From Frateuria_A sp051900425 (GTDB lineage Bacteria > Pseudomonadota > Gammaproteobacteria > Xanthomonadales > Rhodanobacteraceae): a DNA stretch of 64,000 bases. The DNA is taken from NCBI RefSeq assembly GCF_051900425.1, contig NZ_JBHZGK010000007.1, positions 124,001 through 188,000 on the forward strand, given 5' to 3'. Each line of letters begins with the position of its first letter. The stretch's first letter is position 1. The notes under the pieces were generated by a model. It made no database searches. It worked only from the letters and a program-made list of their open reading frames with translations, and was not told the DNA's origin. Positions 15,219 through 24,059 of the stretch are shown in pieces. The position numbers and the translations under genes are program-made.

Positions 15219-16103
15219 ATGCTGACCATCCGCCACCTGTCCAAGACCTATGCCAACGGCGTGCACGCGCTGCGCGGGATCGACCTGGACATCCCGCAGG
15301 GCATGTTCGGCCTGCTGGGGCCCAACGGGGCGGGCAAATCCTCGCTGATGCGCACCATCGCGACCCTGCAGGACCCCGACCAGGGCAGCATCGAGCTCGA
15401 CGGGCTGGACCTGCTGGCCGACAAGCCGGCCACCCGCCGCCTGCTCGGCTACCTGCCGCAGGAATTCGGCGTCTACCCGAAGGTGTCGGCCGAGGCGATG
15501 CTGGAGCACTTCGCCGTGCTCAAGGGCGTCACCGCCCGCGGCGAGCGGCGCGACCTCACCGAGGCGCTGCTGCGCCAGGTCAACCTGTGGGACGTGCGCA
15601 AGCGCAAGCTGGGCACCTTCTCCGGCGGCATGCGCCAGCGTTTCGGCATCGCGCAGGCGCTGATCGGCAGTCCGAAGCTGGTGATCGTGGACGAGCCGAC
15701 TGCCGGCCTGGACCCGGAGGAGCGCAACCGCTTCCTCAACCTCTTGGCCGAGATCGGCGAGAAGGTGGTGGTGATCCTCTCCACCCACATCGTGGCCGAC
15801 GTCACCGACCTGTGCCCGCGCATGGCGATCATCGGCCAGGGCCAGGTGCTGCTCACCGGCGAGCCGCGCGAGGCGATCCGCAGCCTGGACGGGCGCGTGT
15901 GGCGGCGCACGATCGACAAGGCGGAGCTGGACAACTACCGCGCCCGCATGACCATCCTCTCCACTCGCCTGGCCGGTGGACGCACGCTGCTGCACGTGCT
16001 GGCCGACGCGCGGCCGGAACCGGGTTTCGAGCCGGTGGCGCCGGACCTGGAGGACGTCTATTTCGGCCGCCTGCGCGCGCAGGCCACCGCGCGCGCGGCC
16101 TGA
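15219..16103 (+). CDS. ABC transporter ATP-binding protein
   Basis: A 294-residue ATPase. Walker A is GPNGAGKSS with Lys40. The ABC signature FSGGMRQRFGIAQAL and Walker B LVIVDEPTAGLDPEERN are intact, followed by the H-loop STHIVADV. Residues after about 220 form the C-terminal extension typical of ABC-2/DrrA-like exporters. ATG at 15219 has GGAGG 8 nt upstream; a longer open frame upstream lacks homology. Four bases separate its stop from the ATG of the permease/peptidase gene, so the two are certainly co-transcribed and form one transporter. The substrate is unknown; the attached M1 peptidase hints at peptides. Confidence 0.92.
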   Translation: MLTIRHLSKTYANGVHALRGIDLDIPQGMFGLLGPNGAGKSSLMRTIATLQDPDQGSIELDGLDLLADKPATRRLLGYLPQEFGVYPKVSAEAMLEHFAVLKGVTARGERRDLTEALLRQVNLWDVRKRKLGTFSGGMRQRFGIAQALIGSPKLVIVDEPTAGLDPEERNRFLNLLAEIGEKVVVILSTHIVADVTDLCPRMAIIGQGQVLLTGEPREAIRSLDGRVWRRTIDKAELDNYRARMTILSTRLAGGRTLLHVLADARPEPGFEPVAPDLEDVYFGRLRAQATARAA

Positions 16104-16107
16104 CGCC

Positions 16108-19100
16108 ATGCTGGGGGAAGTGTTCCGCTTCGAATGGCGCCAGCAATGGCGTGCGCCGCTGTTCTGGATCATGGTGCTCGCCTTCGGCGGGCTCGCCTTC
16201 GCGGTGGCCAGCACCGACGCGGTGGTGATCGGCGGCGCCAGCGGCAATGTGCTGCGCAACGCCCCGATGGTGATCGTGCGGCTGGTCAGCGCCTTCACCA
16301 TCTTCGGCATGCTCGCCGGCGGCGTATTCGTCGCCGGCGCGGCGCTGCGCGACTTCGACCACAACACCGCCGAACTGGTGTTCGCCACGCCGGTCAGCCG
16401 CGGTGCGTATCTGGGCGGGCGGCTGGCCGCCGGTTACGCGGCAGCGGTGGCGATCATGCTGGCGGTGGCGCTGGGCGTGGCGCTGGGCGGCGCGATGCCG
16501 TGGGTCGACCCGGCCCGCCTGGGCCCGTCCGGTTGGCACGGTTACGCCTGGGCCTTCGACGTGATGGTGCTGCCGGACATGCTGTTCGTCGCCTCGCTGC
16601 TGTTCCTGCTGGCGACGGTGACCCGCTCGCTGCTGGCCACCTACATCGGCATCATCGCCTTCATCGTGCTGCTCTCGCTGTCGGGGCTGCTGACGCGGGA
16701 CGTGAACCACCACATCGTCGCGGCCATGCTCGACCCGTTCGGCGGCCGCACGCTGGCCATCGTCACGCGCTACTGGTCGGCCGACGAGCTCAACCATCGC
16801 CTGCCGCCGCTGGAAGGCCTGTTGCTGTGGAACCGGCTGCTCTGGCTGGGCATCTCGCTGCTGCTGGCCGGCGCGGCGTTCGTGCTCTTCCGCACCGACC
16901 GCGAGGGCCTGCACCTGTCCCGGCGCAAGCCGCGGCCCGAACCGCCGCTGCTGCGATCGATGCCCGGCGCGGTGCGCACCGGCCTGCCGACGGTGCGGCT
17001 GGCGCACGACCTGCGCGCACGGCTTGCGCAGTTGCGCGCGCTGCTGGCCTTCGACGTGGGCCAGGTGCTGCGCGGCGTGCCGTTCCTGGTAATGCTGGTG
17101 TTCGGGCTGGTCAACCTGCTGTTCTCGCTGGCCTTCGCCAGCGACTTCTACGGCACGCCGGTCTATCCGGTCACCCACACGGTGCTGGAAACGATCCAGG
17201 GCAGCTTCCACTGGCTGCTGGCGATCATCGTCACCTTCTACGCCGGCGAGCTGGTCTGGCGCGAGCGCGACCGGCACACCGCCGAGGTGGTCGACGCCTT
17301 CCCGCTGCCGGACTGGCTACCACTCACCGCGCGCCTGATCGCGTTGCTCGCGGTGGTGCTGGTGTACCTGGTCATCGGCGACCTGGTCGGCATCCTCTGG
17401 CAGCTCGGCCACGGCTACACGCATCTTCAGATCGGCCTCTACCTGGCCACGCTGGGGCTGGATGCGGCGCCATTCGCGCTGCTGGCCGTGCTGATGCTGC
17501 TGTTGCAGACCCTGGCCGGCAGCAAATTCATGGGCTACCTGCTGGGCATCGTGTGGCTGGTGGCCTCGCTGATCGGCTTCCCGCTGCTGCACTGGGAACA
17601 CAACCTCACCATCTTCGGCCACGCCTCGTCGGTGCCGTACTCGGACATGAACGGCTTCGGCCATTTCCTCGCCGCGGCGCTGTGGTTCGACCTCTACTGG
17701 GGCTTCGCGGCCGTGGCCATGCTGGTGGTCGCGGCACTGTTCAACGTGCGTGGCACCGGCACGACCTGGCGCGAACGGCTGCAGGAGGCGCGTGGCCGTC
17801 TGCGGCGTCCGGCCGCCATCGCGCTGGGCCTGGCGCTGGCGGGCTTCATCGCGACCGGCGCGTGGATCTTCTACAACACCAACGTGCTCAACCACTACAC
17901 CAGCAGCGAGGAGGGCACACGCCAGCGTGCCGACTACGAGAAGAAATATTCGCGCTACGAGGGCCTGCCGCAGCCCAGGATCACCGCGGTAACGACCGAG
18001 GTGGACATCCATCCGTACCAGCGGCGGCTGGAAATCCGCGGTCATTACACGCTGGTCAACCGCAGCGACCGGCCGATCGATACGCTGCACGTCAACACCG
18101 ATACCGACTTCACCCTCAAGGCGCTCCACTTCGCGCCGCACGACACGGTGACCGACGACAGGCGACTGGGCTATGCGATCTACCGCCTGAAGACGCCGCT
18201 GGCGCCGGGCAGATCCATGCACTTGGATTTCGACCTCGAGTACGCGCCCCGTGGCTTCACCAATGAGCCCTCCGGCCAGTTCCTGGTCGCCAACGGCAGC
18301 TTCTTCAACAGCCAGGTGCTGCCGCGTTTCGGCTACCAGAGCGAGGTGCAACTGACCGACCGTGGCGACCGGCGCAAGTACGGTCTGCCACCGGACGTGC
18401 CGCGCATGCCGAAGCTGGGCGACAGCAAGGCGCTGGCCGACAACTATGTCGGCAACGACGCCGACTGGATCGACTTCAGCACCACCGTTTCCACTGCCGC
18501 CGACCAGATCGCGCTCGCCCCGGGACACCTCACGAAGAGCTGGACCGCCAACGGGCGGCGCTACTTCACCTACACCGCCGAGCGGCCGATGCTCGACTTC
18601 TTCGCCTGGCTGTCCGCGCGGTACACGGTAAAGAAGGACAGCTACGACGGCATCGCGATCGAGGTCTACTACGACAGCGCGCACGCCTGGAACGTGGACC
18701 GCATGATCCAGGCGACCAGGGACGCACTGGCCTACTACCAGGCGCACTTCACGCCCTACCAGTACCGCCAGGTGCGCATCCTGGAGTTTCCCAACTACGC
18801 GCACTTCGCGCAGTCCTTCGCCAACACGATTCCCTACTCCGAAGGCGTGGGCTTCATCGCCGACCTGCGCGACCCGTCCAAGGTGGACTACGTCTATTAC
18901 GTCACCGCGCACGAGGTCGCGCACCAGTGGTGGGCGCACCAGGTCATCGGCGCGAACATGCAGGGCTCGACCATGCTCAGCGAGTCGCTGGCGCAGTACT
19001 CGGCGCTGATGGTGATGAAGCACAAGTACGGCGCCGACCAGATGCGCAAGTTCCTCAAGTACGAGCTGGACAAATACCTGATGAGCCGTGCGACCGAGAA

Positions 19101-19695
19101 GGTCGCCGAGGAGCCGCTGGCGAAGGTGGAGAACCAGCAGTACATCCACTACAACAAGGGCTCGCTGGTGTTCTACGCGCTGCAGGACTACGTCGGCGAG
19201 GACGTCTTCGACCGCGCGCTGAAGCAGTTCCTGCTTACCTGGCAGTTCCGCGGGCCGCCCTACCCCAGCTCGAGGGATTTCATGGACACGCTCGGTGCCG
19301 CGCTGGATCCCGAATGGAAGGGCCTGCTGGACGACCTGTTCTGGAAAATCACCCTGTTCGACAACCGCATCAGCGAGGCCACGGCAAAAAAGCTGCCGGA
19401 CGGCCGCTACGAAGTGACGCTCAAGGTCCACGCGGGCAAGGTCCACGTGGACGGCACCGGCAAGGAAACCCCGGCCGCCCCGGATGTGCCGGTGGACATC
19501 GGCGTGTTCGCCGCCTCGCCGGGCAAGGGCCGCGACGGCAAGCCGCTGTACCTGGAAAAGCGCCGGCTGCCGGCCGGTGACAGCACCATCACCGTGACCG
19601 TCGAGGGCACGCCGGCCGAGGCGGGCATCGATCCGTTCAACGAGCTGATCGACCGCGTGTCGGGCGACAACCGGCGGCCGGTGACGATGCCATAG
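16108..19695 (+). CDS. ABC-2 type permease fused to an M1-family aminopeptidase
   Basis: A 1195-residue protein. Residues 1 to about 600 contain two blocks of about six membrane segments, as in ABC-2 permeases (the blocks start at about residues 20 and 325). A last hydrophobic helix near 570-590 is followed by a large soluble part. From about 620 to 1195 it resembles M1 metallopeptidases, with zinc motif HEVAH (His935, Glu936, His939) and a downstream ligand Glu959 in LSESLAQY. The spacing between the two is 19 residues, one more than the classical 18. The peptidase should face the periplasm. It pairs with the ATPase 4 bp upstream. Such permease/M1 fusions are known in proteobacteria and Bacteroidetes, but their substrates are unclear. 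Confidence 0.92.
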   Translation: MLGEVFRFEWRQQWRAPLFWIMVLAFGGLAFAVASTDAVVIGGASGNVLRNAPMVIVRLVSAFTIFGMLAGGVFVAGAALRDFDHNTAELVFATPVSRGAYLGGRLAAGYAAAVAIMLAVALGVALGGAMPWVDPARLGPSGWHGYAWAFDVMVLPDMLFVASLLFLLATVTRSLLATYIGIIAFIVLLSLSGLLTRDVNHHIVAAMLDPFGGRTLAIVTRYWSADELNHRLPPLEGLLLWNRLLWLGISLLLAGAAFVLFRTDREGLHLSRRKPRPEPPLLRSMPGAVRTGLPTVRLAHDLRARLAQLRALLAFDVGQVLRGVPFLVMLVFGLVNLLFSLAFASDFYGTPVYPVTHTVLETIQGSFHWLLAIIVTFYAGELVWRERDRHTAEVVDAFPLPDWLPLTARLIALLAVVLVYLVIGDLVGILWQLGHGYTHLQIGLYLATLGLDAAPFALLAVLMLLLQTLAGSKFMGYLLGIVWLVASLIGFPLLHWEHNLTIFGHASSVPYSDMNGFGHFLAAALWFDLYWGFAAVAMLVVAALFNVRGTGTTWRERLQEARGRLRRPAAIALGLALAGFIATGAWIFYNTNVLNHYTSSEEGTRQRADYEKKYSRYEGLPQPRITAVTTEVDIHPYQRRLEIRGHYTLVNRSDRPIDTLHVNTDTDFTLKALHFAPHDTVTDDRRLGYAIYRLKTPLAPGRSMHLDFDLEYAPRGFTNEPSGQFLVANGSFFNSQVLPRFGYQSEVQLTDRGDRRKYGLPPDVPRMPKLGDSKALADNYVGNDADWIDFSTTVSTAADQIALAPGHLTKSWTANGRRYFTYTAERPMLDFFAWLSARYTVKKDSYDGIAIEVYYDSAHAWNVDRMIQATRDALAYYQAHFTPYQYRQVRILEFPNYAHFAQSFANTIPYSEGVGFIADLRDPSKVDYVYYVTAHEVAHQWWAHQVIGANMQGSTMLSESLAQYSALMVMKHKYGADQMRKFLKYELDKYLMSRATEKVAEEPLAKVENQQYIHYNKGSLVFYALQDYVGEDVFDRALKQFLLTWQFRGPPYPSSRDFMDTLGAALDPEWKGLLDDLFWKITLFDNRISEATAKKLPDGRYEVTLKVHAGKVHVDGTGKETPAAPDVPVDIGVFAASPGKGRDGKPLYLEKRRLPAGDSTITVTVEGTPAEAGIDPFNELIDRVSGDNRRPVTMP

Positions 19696-19788
19696 CAGCC
19701 CGCCTTTTCGTGGCGTCCCGTTGCGGGCGATGCCTTCGCGTCGTTTGCGAAAGGCATTGCCCACAAGGGGACTCGCGCACCGAATGGG

Positions 19789-20631
19789 TCAGCCGGCCTT
19801 GGCGTTTCCGTCCGGCAGCGCGCCCTGCACGACGGTCAGCTCGCGCTGCGGGAACGGGATGCTGATGCCCGCCTCGGCGAAGCGCTCCTTGATCTTGCGC
19901 AGCAGCTCGGTCTGCGCACCCCACATGTCCTCGCTGCGCGTCCAGGCGCGGATGATCAGTTCCACCGAGCTTTCCGCCAGCGTGCCGGTCACCACGGTCG
20001 GCGGGGGTTCCTTCAGGATGCGCGGGTCGGCCGCGAACAGTTTGTCGATCTCGCCGATCGCCTGGCCGATGTCGTCCTTGTAGCCGATGCCGACCTTCAG
20101 CTCGAAGCGCCGCGTACCGCGGCGGTTGGCATTGATGATCGCGTCGCCGCCGACCTTGGCGTTGGGCACGATCGCCTCGCGGCCGTCAGGCAGCGAAAGC
20201 AGCGTGTACATCAGGTTGACCGCCTCGACCGTGCCGTCCAGGCCGCCGGCGTGGATGAAATCGCCGGCACGGAACGGCCGGAAGATGATCAGCAGCACGC
20301 CCCAGGCCAGGTTGCTGAGCGAACCCTGCAGCGCCAGGCCTATCGCCAGGCCGCTGGCGCCCAGGGCGGCCACCAGTGGCGCCGAGGGCACGCCCGCGGT
20401 GATCAGCGCGCTGACCACCAGCACCGCCACCAGCACGCCGTAGATCAGGTTGCGCAGAAAGCCGACCAGGGTGTCGTCCACGCTCGCCCGATGCATCGCC
20501 CGCTGGACCAGATTGGCGACGCGCGCCGCCAGCCAGATGCCGATCAGCAGGATCAGCAAGGCGGCGAGGACGTTGATCCCCAGCCGCGTGGCGCTCTCGG
20601 AAAAATGGATCCGGGCAAGCAGGTCGGGCAT
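19789..20631 (-). CDS. MscS-family mechanosensitive ion channel
   Basis: A 280-residue small MscS-type channel that opens under membrane tension to release solutes. It has three N-terminal hydrophobic helices (about 14-38, 58-80, 84-108). TM3 is glycine/alanine-rich (ALGASGLAIGLALQGSLSNL) as in the MscS pore helix. The beta domain follows with FRAGDFIHAGGLDGTVEAVNL and a C-terminal alpha/beta part with LPDGREAIVPNAKV. Length is close to E. coli MscS (286). GGAG lies upstream of the ATG. It is the last gene of a minus-strand run and is separated from the DUF2884 gene by a strong terminator, so it has its own promoter in the roughly 60-bp gap. Confidence 0.93.
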   Translation of the reverse strand: MPDLLARIHFSESATRLGINVLAALLILLIGIWLAARVANLVQRAMHRASVDDTLVGFLRNLIYGVLVAVLVVSALITAGVPSAPLVAALGASGLAIGLALQGSLSNLAWGVLLIIFRPFRAGDFIHAGGLDGTVEAVNLMYTLLSLPDGREAIVPNAKVGGDAIINANRRGTRRFELKVGIGYKDDIGQAIGEIDKLFAADPRILKEPPPTVVTGTLAESSVELIIRAWTRSEDMWGAQTELLRKIKERFAEAGISIPFPQRELTVVQGALPDGNAKAG

Positions 20632-20686
20632 GGCGTCACTCCGCGTACGAAACAGCCCCGAAGCCTAGCAGGAGCCCGCGGCAGCC

Positions 20687-20727
20687 AAAAAAAAACGCCG
20701 CGCCGGCCTGGGGAAACCGGCGCGGCG
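20687..20727 (-). terminator. Strong rho-independent terminator
   Basis: On the minus strand a perfect 11-bp GC stem (CGCCGCGCCGG/CCGGCGCGGCG) with a 10-nt loop is followed by nine T. It lies 61 bp past the stop of the DUF2884 gene at 20788 and upstream of the mscS gene, so it ends the exported-protein transcript. It is the clearest terminator in the window. Confidence 0.93.
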
Positions 20728-20787
20728 TAGCTGGCCGCGCAATACGCGTTGTGGGAGAGCGGCCGGCCCGCGAAGCCGTGGGATCGG

Positions 20788-21603
20788 CTAGCGGGTCTTG
20801 GGCTCCGTCGTGGCGGAAGCCTCTTTGTCGCGTTCGGGTTGGTGGTCGACCAGCGCCAGGCGCGAGCCGTCCTTGAGGCGGAATTCGAACTGCTGCTGCA
20901 GCTCATCGAGCCGGGCCATGCGCGGACACAGTGCCTCGGCCCGGTCGGAGAGTGCGTCCGCACGGGCATCGACCTGCTTGTCGATGCTCTTGTCCAGTGC
21001 GTCGGCGCGCGCTTCCAGCGCGGCGACCTGGCTCTGGTCGCCGCTCAACGCGGCCTTGACCGCCTTGGCGGTGACCGTGCTGACCAGCGACTCGACCGCG
21101 TCGCCGACCTGGTTCTCCATCAGGTCCTCGACGCTGTGCTGGCGCCACTGCCCGTGGCCCAGGCCCTCGTCGATCTTGAGCAGCGCCTGTTTGTGCTGGT
21201 CGTTGAGTTGCGAAGTCAACCGGCTGCGCTCGCCCGGGTCGTCGGCGAAGCTGGCGACTACCGTGGTAAGGGCATCGAAGCCGATGTCCACACCCTCGCG
21301 GGCGATCGAGGCGACTTCGGGCAACAGACTGCGCACCTGGTTTTCGTACTCGCGCAGGCGGCCCGCGTCGGCGGCCGACACGGCCACGTCGCGGGCATCG
21401 ATGCGCAGCGCGCCGTCATGCATGAACACGCTGCCGGGCATGCCGTCCTGATGCTCGAAGGTGATGCCCTCGGGCTTGACCAGCACGTCGTAGTCGGTGC
21501 CGAAGCTGCACTGCTCGTGGTTCACGTGCAGCCCGCCCGCCTGCGCCGGCGCACCCAGCGCCAGGCCGGTGGCGAGTGCGAGGGAAAGGATCAGCGTGCG
21601 CAT
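20788..21603 (-). CDS. DUF2884 (YggN-like) exported protein, paralogue 1
   Basis: A 271-residue protein with signal peptide (MRTLILSLALATGLALGAPAQA). Its N-terminal half has the DUF2884 pattern: CSFGTDYDVLVKPEGITF, then GALRIDARDV and LREYENQVRSLLPEVASIAREGVDIGFDAL. A long charged helical region follows, with CPRMARLDELQQQFEFRL near the C-terminus. The function of the family is unknown; E. coli YggN is periplasmic. A second member with the same layout lies at 23236-23988. ATG at 21603 has GGAG 7 nt upstream. Followed by a strong terminator. Confidence 0.82.
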   Translation of the reverse strand: MRTLILSLALATGLALGAPAQAGGLHVNHEQCSFGTDYDVLVKPEGITFEHQDGMPGSVFMHDGALRIDARDVAVSAADAGRLREYENQVRSLLPEVASIAREGVDIGFDALTTVVASFADDPGERSRLTSQLNDQHKQALLKIDEGLGHGQWRQHSVEDLMENQVGDAVESLVSTVTAKAVKAALSGDQSQVAALEARADALDKSIDKQVDARADALSDRAEALCPRMARLDELQQQFEFRLKDGSRLALVDHQPERDKEASATTEPKTR

Positions 21604-21703
21604 GGGGCGGCTCCGCGTTGACGATGGCGCCAGCTTCCCGCCGCCCGGCGCGACCGGCATGGGCCAGGCGTCATGCCCTGCCATCGGTCATGCCTGCCGC
21701 GTT

Positions 21704-21991
21704 TCAGGGGCGCTGTTCGATCCCTGCGACTTCGCCGTCGACGAGGGTGACGGTGATCTCGCGCTCGCCGTCGCGATAGATCCAGCTTTCGCTGGCGGGC
21801 GTCAGCACCACCACGCCGCGGCCGCGGCGCCGCGCGCGGTGGTGGGTCACCCGCGTGGGCTGGCCGAGCAGTTCGCGCACCTGCGCGGCGCTGTCGCCGG
21901 CGACCAGCAGGCGGCTGCCCACGCGCAGGGTGTCCGAGGCGGTGGCGCCGAAGGCGAGCAGCCACAGGCCGGCGATCATGATGGTGCGCAT
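21704..21991 (-). CDS. DUF2845-like small exported protein
   Basis: A 95-residue protein with a signal sequence (MRTIMIAGLWLLAFGATA-S). The mature part DTLRVGSRLLVAGDSAAQVRELLGQP and a C-terminal WIYRDGEREITVTLVDGEV match the DUF2845/SmpA-like pattern of short outer-envelope proteins. The cysteine usual before GSRL in many DUF2845 proteins is missing. A basic insert (HHRARRRGRG) lies at about residues 48-57. GGAGGG precedes the ATG at 21991. It sits 31 bp before the 3' end of the upstream DUF924 gene on the same strand; function unknown. Confidence 0.65.
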   Translation of the reverse strand: MRTIMIAGLWLLAFGATASDTLRVGSRLLVAGDSAAQVRELLGQPTRVTHHRARRRGRGVVVLTPASESWIYRDGEREITVTLVDGEVAGIEQRP

Positions 21992-22022
21992 GTCGTTCCC
22001 TCCATGGAGTCGACCCGTCGCG

Positions 22023-22595
22023 CTAGAAGCCGCCGCCCTCTTCAAGGTAGGCCAGTTCGTCCGGCGTGCTCGGCCGGTCCAGCACCGCGTTGCGGTGCGG
22101 GAAGCGGCCGTAGCGCGTGATCACTTCGCAGTGCCGGCGCGCGTAGTCGAGGAAGTTGTCATATTGCCCGCGTGCGTTGGGCGTGGCCTGTAGGGCGAGC
22201 GCGCGGAACAGCGTCACCGAACGCCATTGCAGCGCGAGGTCCTCGGCGTGTTCGAGCGGCAGGTAGGCGAACACGCGCTCGAGCGGCGTCAGCGCTTCGT
22301 CGTCGCGCCGTTCCAGCCCCTCCAGCACCAGCGCCTGCGCCCGGTTGTCCTGGGCGAACGCACGCGCATCGCCGCGGTAGACGTTGCGGCTGAACTGGTC
22401 GAGCACGATCAGCAGCGCGAGCCAGCCGTGCGGGGTGACCGCCCACAGGTCCAGCGCGCCCGTGATGGCCAGGTCCAGGGTGGCGCCGAAGCGCGCCCGC
22501 ACGACCTCGTCGAACTGGGGATCGCGCACGAACCAGCGCACCGCGTTCTCGTCGGCGAACCAGAAATCCAGTACATCCTGCGCGCTTGCGGTCAT
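22023..22595 (-). CDS. DUF924-family protein
   Basis: A 190-residue, predicted all-helical soluble protein. Family hallmarks are present: VLDFWFADE at the N-terminus (residues 9-17), LALLIVLDQFSRNVYRGDARAFAQD in the middle, PLEHAED at about 125-131 and RYGRFPHRNAVLDR near the C-terminus. DUF924 is TPR-like in fold; no enzymatic role is established. Length is normal (about 180-200). It is probably co-transcribed with the flanking small genes (gaps of 31-37 bp). Confidence 0.88.
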   Translation of the reverse strand: MTASAQDVLDFWFADENAVRWFVRDPQFDEVVRARFGATLDLAITGALDLWAVTPHGWLALLIVLDQFSRNVYRGDARAFAQDNRAQALVLEGLERRDDEALTPLERVFAYLPLEHAEDLALQWRSVTLFRALALQATPNARGQYDNFLDYARRHCEVITRYGRFPHRNAVLDRPSTPDELAYLEEGGGF

Positions 22596-22632
22596 GCCGT
22601 TTTCCCCCTGGGCCAGCCCGGGTGGGCGGAGC

Positions 22633-23109
22633 TTAGCAGCGCCGGGCGCGGGCCAGGCTGTGCATGTCCAGGTGGATGCCCTGCAGCTTCGGCAGCTGGC
22701 GGCGCAGCACCAGCGCGGCCTCCGGCGTGGCGCGCTGCAGGCCTTCCTCGAAGGCGTGCACCAGCGCCGCTTCGCCGTGCGCCAGGCGGGCGATCCAGGC
22801 CGTGTCGCGGCGAGGCGTGTCGGGCAGCAGCCACTCGATCAGCTGGCGCCGCGCGGAACCGCCCAGGCGTCCGTGCCGGGCCGGCGTACCGCCGAGCTGG
22901 CTGACCTGGCCCTGCAGGTCGGCGATCACCTGGTCCAGCGCGCTCGCGTTCTCGCCCAGCACCACGCGCAGGCCCGGCTCGCTCGCCTGCGCCGAGGCAT
23001 CGCGATACATCGCGCGCAGGTCGATGCCCCGGCGGATCAGGGCGTTGAACAGCGTTTGCGGGCGTGGCGCCACGGGCGCGGCTCCTGGGGTTCGACGTGG
23101 GACGACCAT
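22633..23109 (-). CDS. DUF2383 / PA2169-family four-helix-bundle protein
   Basis: A 158-residue soluble protein. The segment TLFNALIRRGIDLRAMYRDASAQ and the later HGEAALVHAFEEGLQ match the ferritin-like four-helix DUF2383 fold, in which two helical hairpins carry E/H residues that may bind metal. The function of the family is unknown; homologues are often stress-induced. The N-terminal 18 residues (Pro/Arg-rich) may not be translated, since no good ribosome site precedes the ATG and the start is uncertain. Confidence 0.7.
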   Translation of the reverse strand: MVVPRRTPGAAPVAPRPQTLFNALIRRGIDLRAMYRDASAQASEPGLRVVLGENASALDQVIADLQGQVSQLGGTPARHGRLGGSARRQLIEWLLPDTPRRDTAWIARLAHGEAALVHAFEEGLQRATPEAALVLRRQLPKLQGIHLDMHSLARARRC

Positions 23110-23235
23110 GGTCGGCCCTGCGCACTTAGCCGGGGATTAACTCGCGCGGTTCGCGCGGCTCGCTGCGCACCGTCCGTCAGGCGGCATTCGGGTTGCTCTG
23201 CGCCGGTTCACGCGGCTGCCCGGCGCCAGCGGAGC

Positions 23236-23988
23236 CTACTCGCCCACCTGCAGCAGGTTCAGCGGCTGTCCGTTCGCCCCGCGCACGCCCTGCTGCAGTT
23301 CGGCCAGCCGCCGGATCGACGGACACAGCGCCTGGACCTGCGGTCGCAGCGCCTGCATGCGGCGCTGCAGCCGGGGCTGCAGCTGGGTGGCCAGGTCCGC
23401 CGCCTCGTCGCGCAGGCGCGCAGCTTCGGCCAGGTCGCCGTTCATCGCGGCAGCGAGCGCCTGCTGGCCGAGGTCGGCGGCGACCAGCGGCGCGAGGTCG
23501 CCGACGATGCGGTCGGCCAGTTGCTGGGCGGCGTCACCCTGCCAGTCGTGGGTGCTGTTGCTCTGCGCGATGCGTTGCCTGAGCTGCGCAGCATGGGTGG
23601 CCAGCCGCCGGTCGAGTTCGGCCAGGGTGGCGGGCGCCAGCTGCATGCCGGCGGCTTCATCGTGCACCGCGCGTGTCGCCAGGGCGACGCCGGCATCGGC
23701 CACTGCCCGCACGCGCGGGACCAGCGCGCGCAGCTCGCGCTCGAACAGCACCAGCCGGTCCTGGTCCTCGGCGTTGAGGCGCACCGACTGGCCGTCGGTA
23801 TGCAGCGTGCCGTCGGCGATCTGCACGTGGAAGGGCGCCGGCTGCGGGCGATCGAACAGCAGGCTGTCCGGCTTGACCGTCAGGTCATAGCCGCTGCTGG
23901 CGTGGCAGGTGCCCGCCAGGTCCTGCGCGTGCAGGACCGGCAGGGCGGCGATCAGCATCAGGCTGGCGAACAGGAGCCGCAGGCGCAT
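23236..23988 (-). CDS. DUF2884 (YggN-like) exported protein, paralogue 2
   Basis: A 250-residue protein with signal peptide (MRLRLLFASLMLIAALPVLHA). Its layout matches the protein at 20788-21603: CHASSGYDLTVKPDSLLF, GTLHTDGQSVRL, LFERELRALVPRVRAVADAGVALATRAV, an Ala/Arg/Gln-rich helical stretch, and C-terminal CPSIRRLAELQQG. The two are clearly paralogous but well diverged. The purpose of two copies within 3 kb is unknown. Function not established; likely periplasmic. Confidence 0.78.
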   Translation of the reverse strand: MRLRLLFASLMLIAALPVLHAQDLAGTCHASSGYDLTVKPDSLLFDRPQPAPFHVQIADGTLHTDGQSVRLNAEDQDRLVLFERELRALVPRVRAVADAGVALATRAVHDEAAGMQLAPATLAELDRRLATHAAQLRQRIAQSNSTHDWQGDAAQQLADRIVGDLAPLVAADLGQQALAAAMNGDLAEAARLRDEAADLATQLQPRLQRRMQALRPQVQALCPSIRRLAELQQGVRGANGQPLNLLQVGE

Positions 23989-24059
23989 CGGTTGTCGTCC
24001 GGGAAAGGGACCTCAGCGATACCCGCCCGCGCGTCAACCGCGGCTGAATTGACCGCTTT

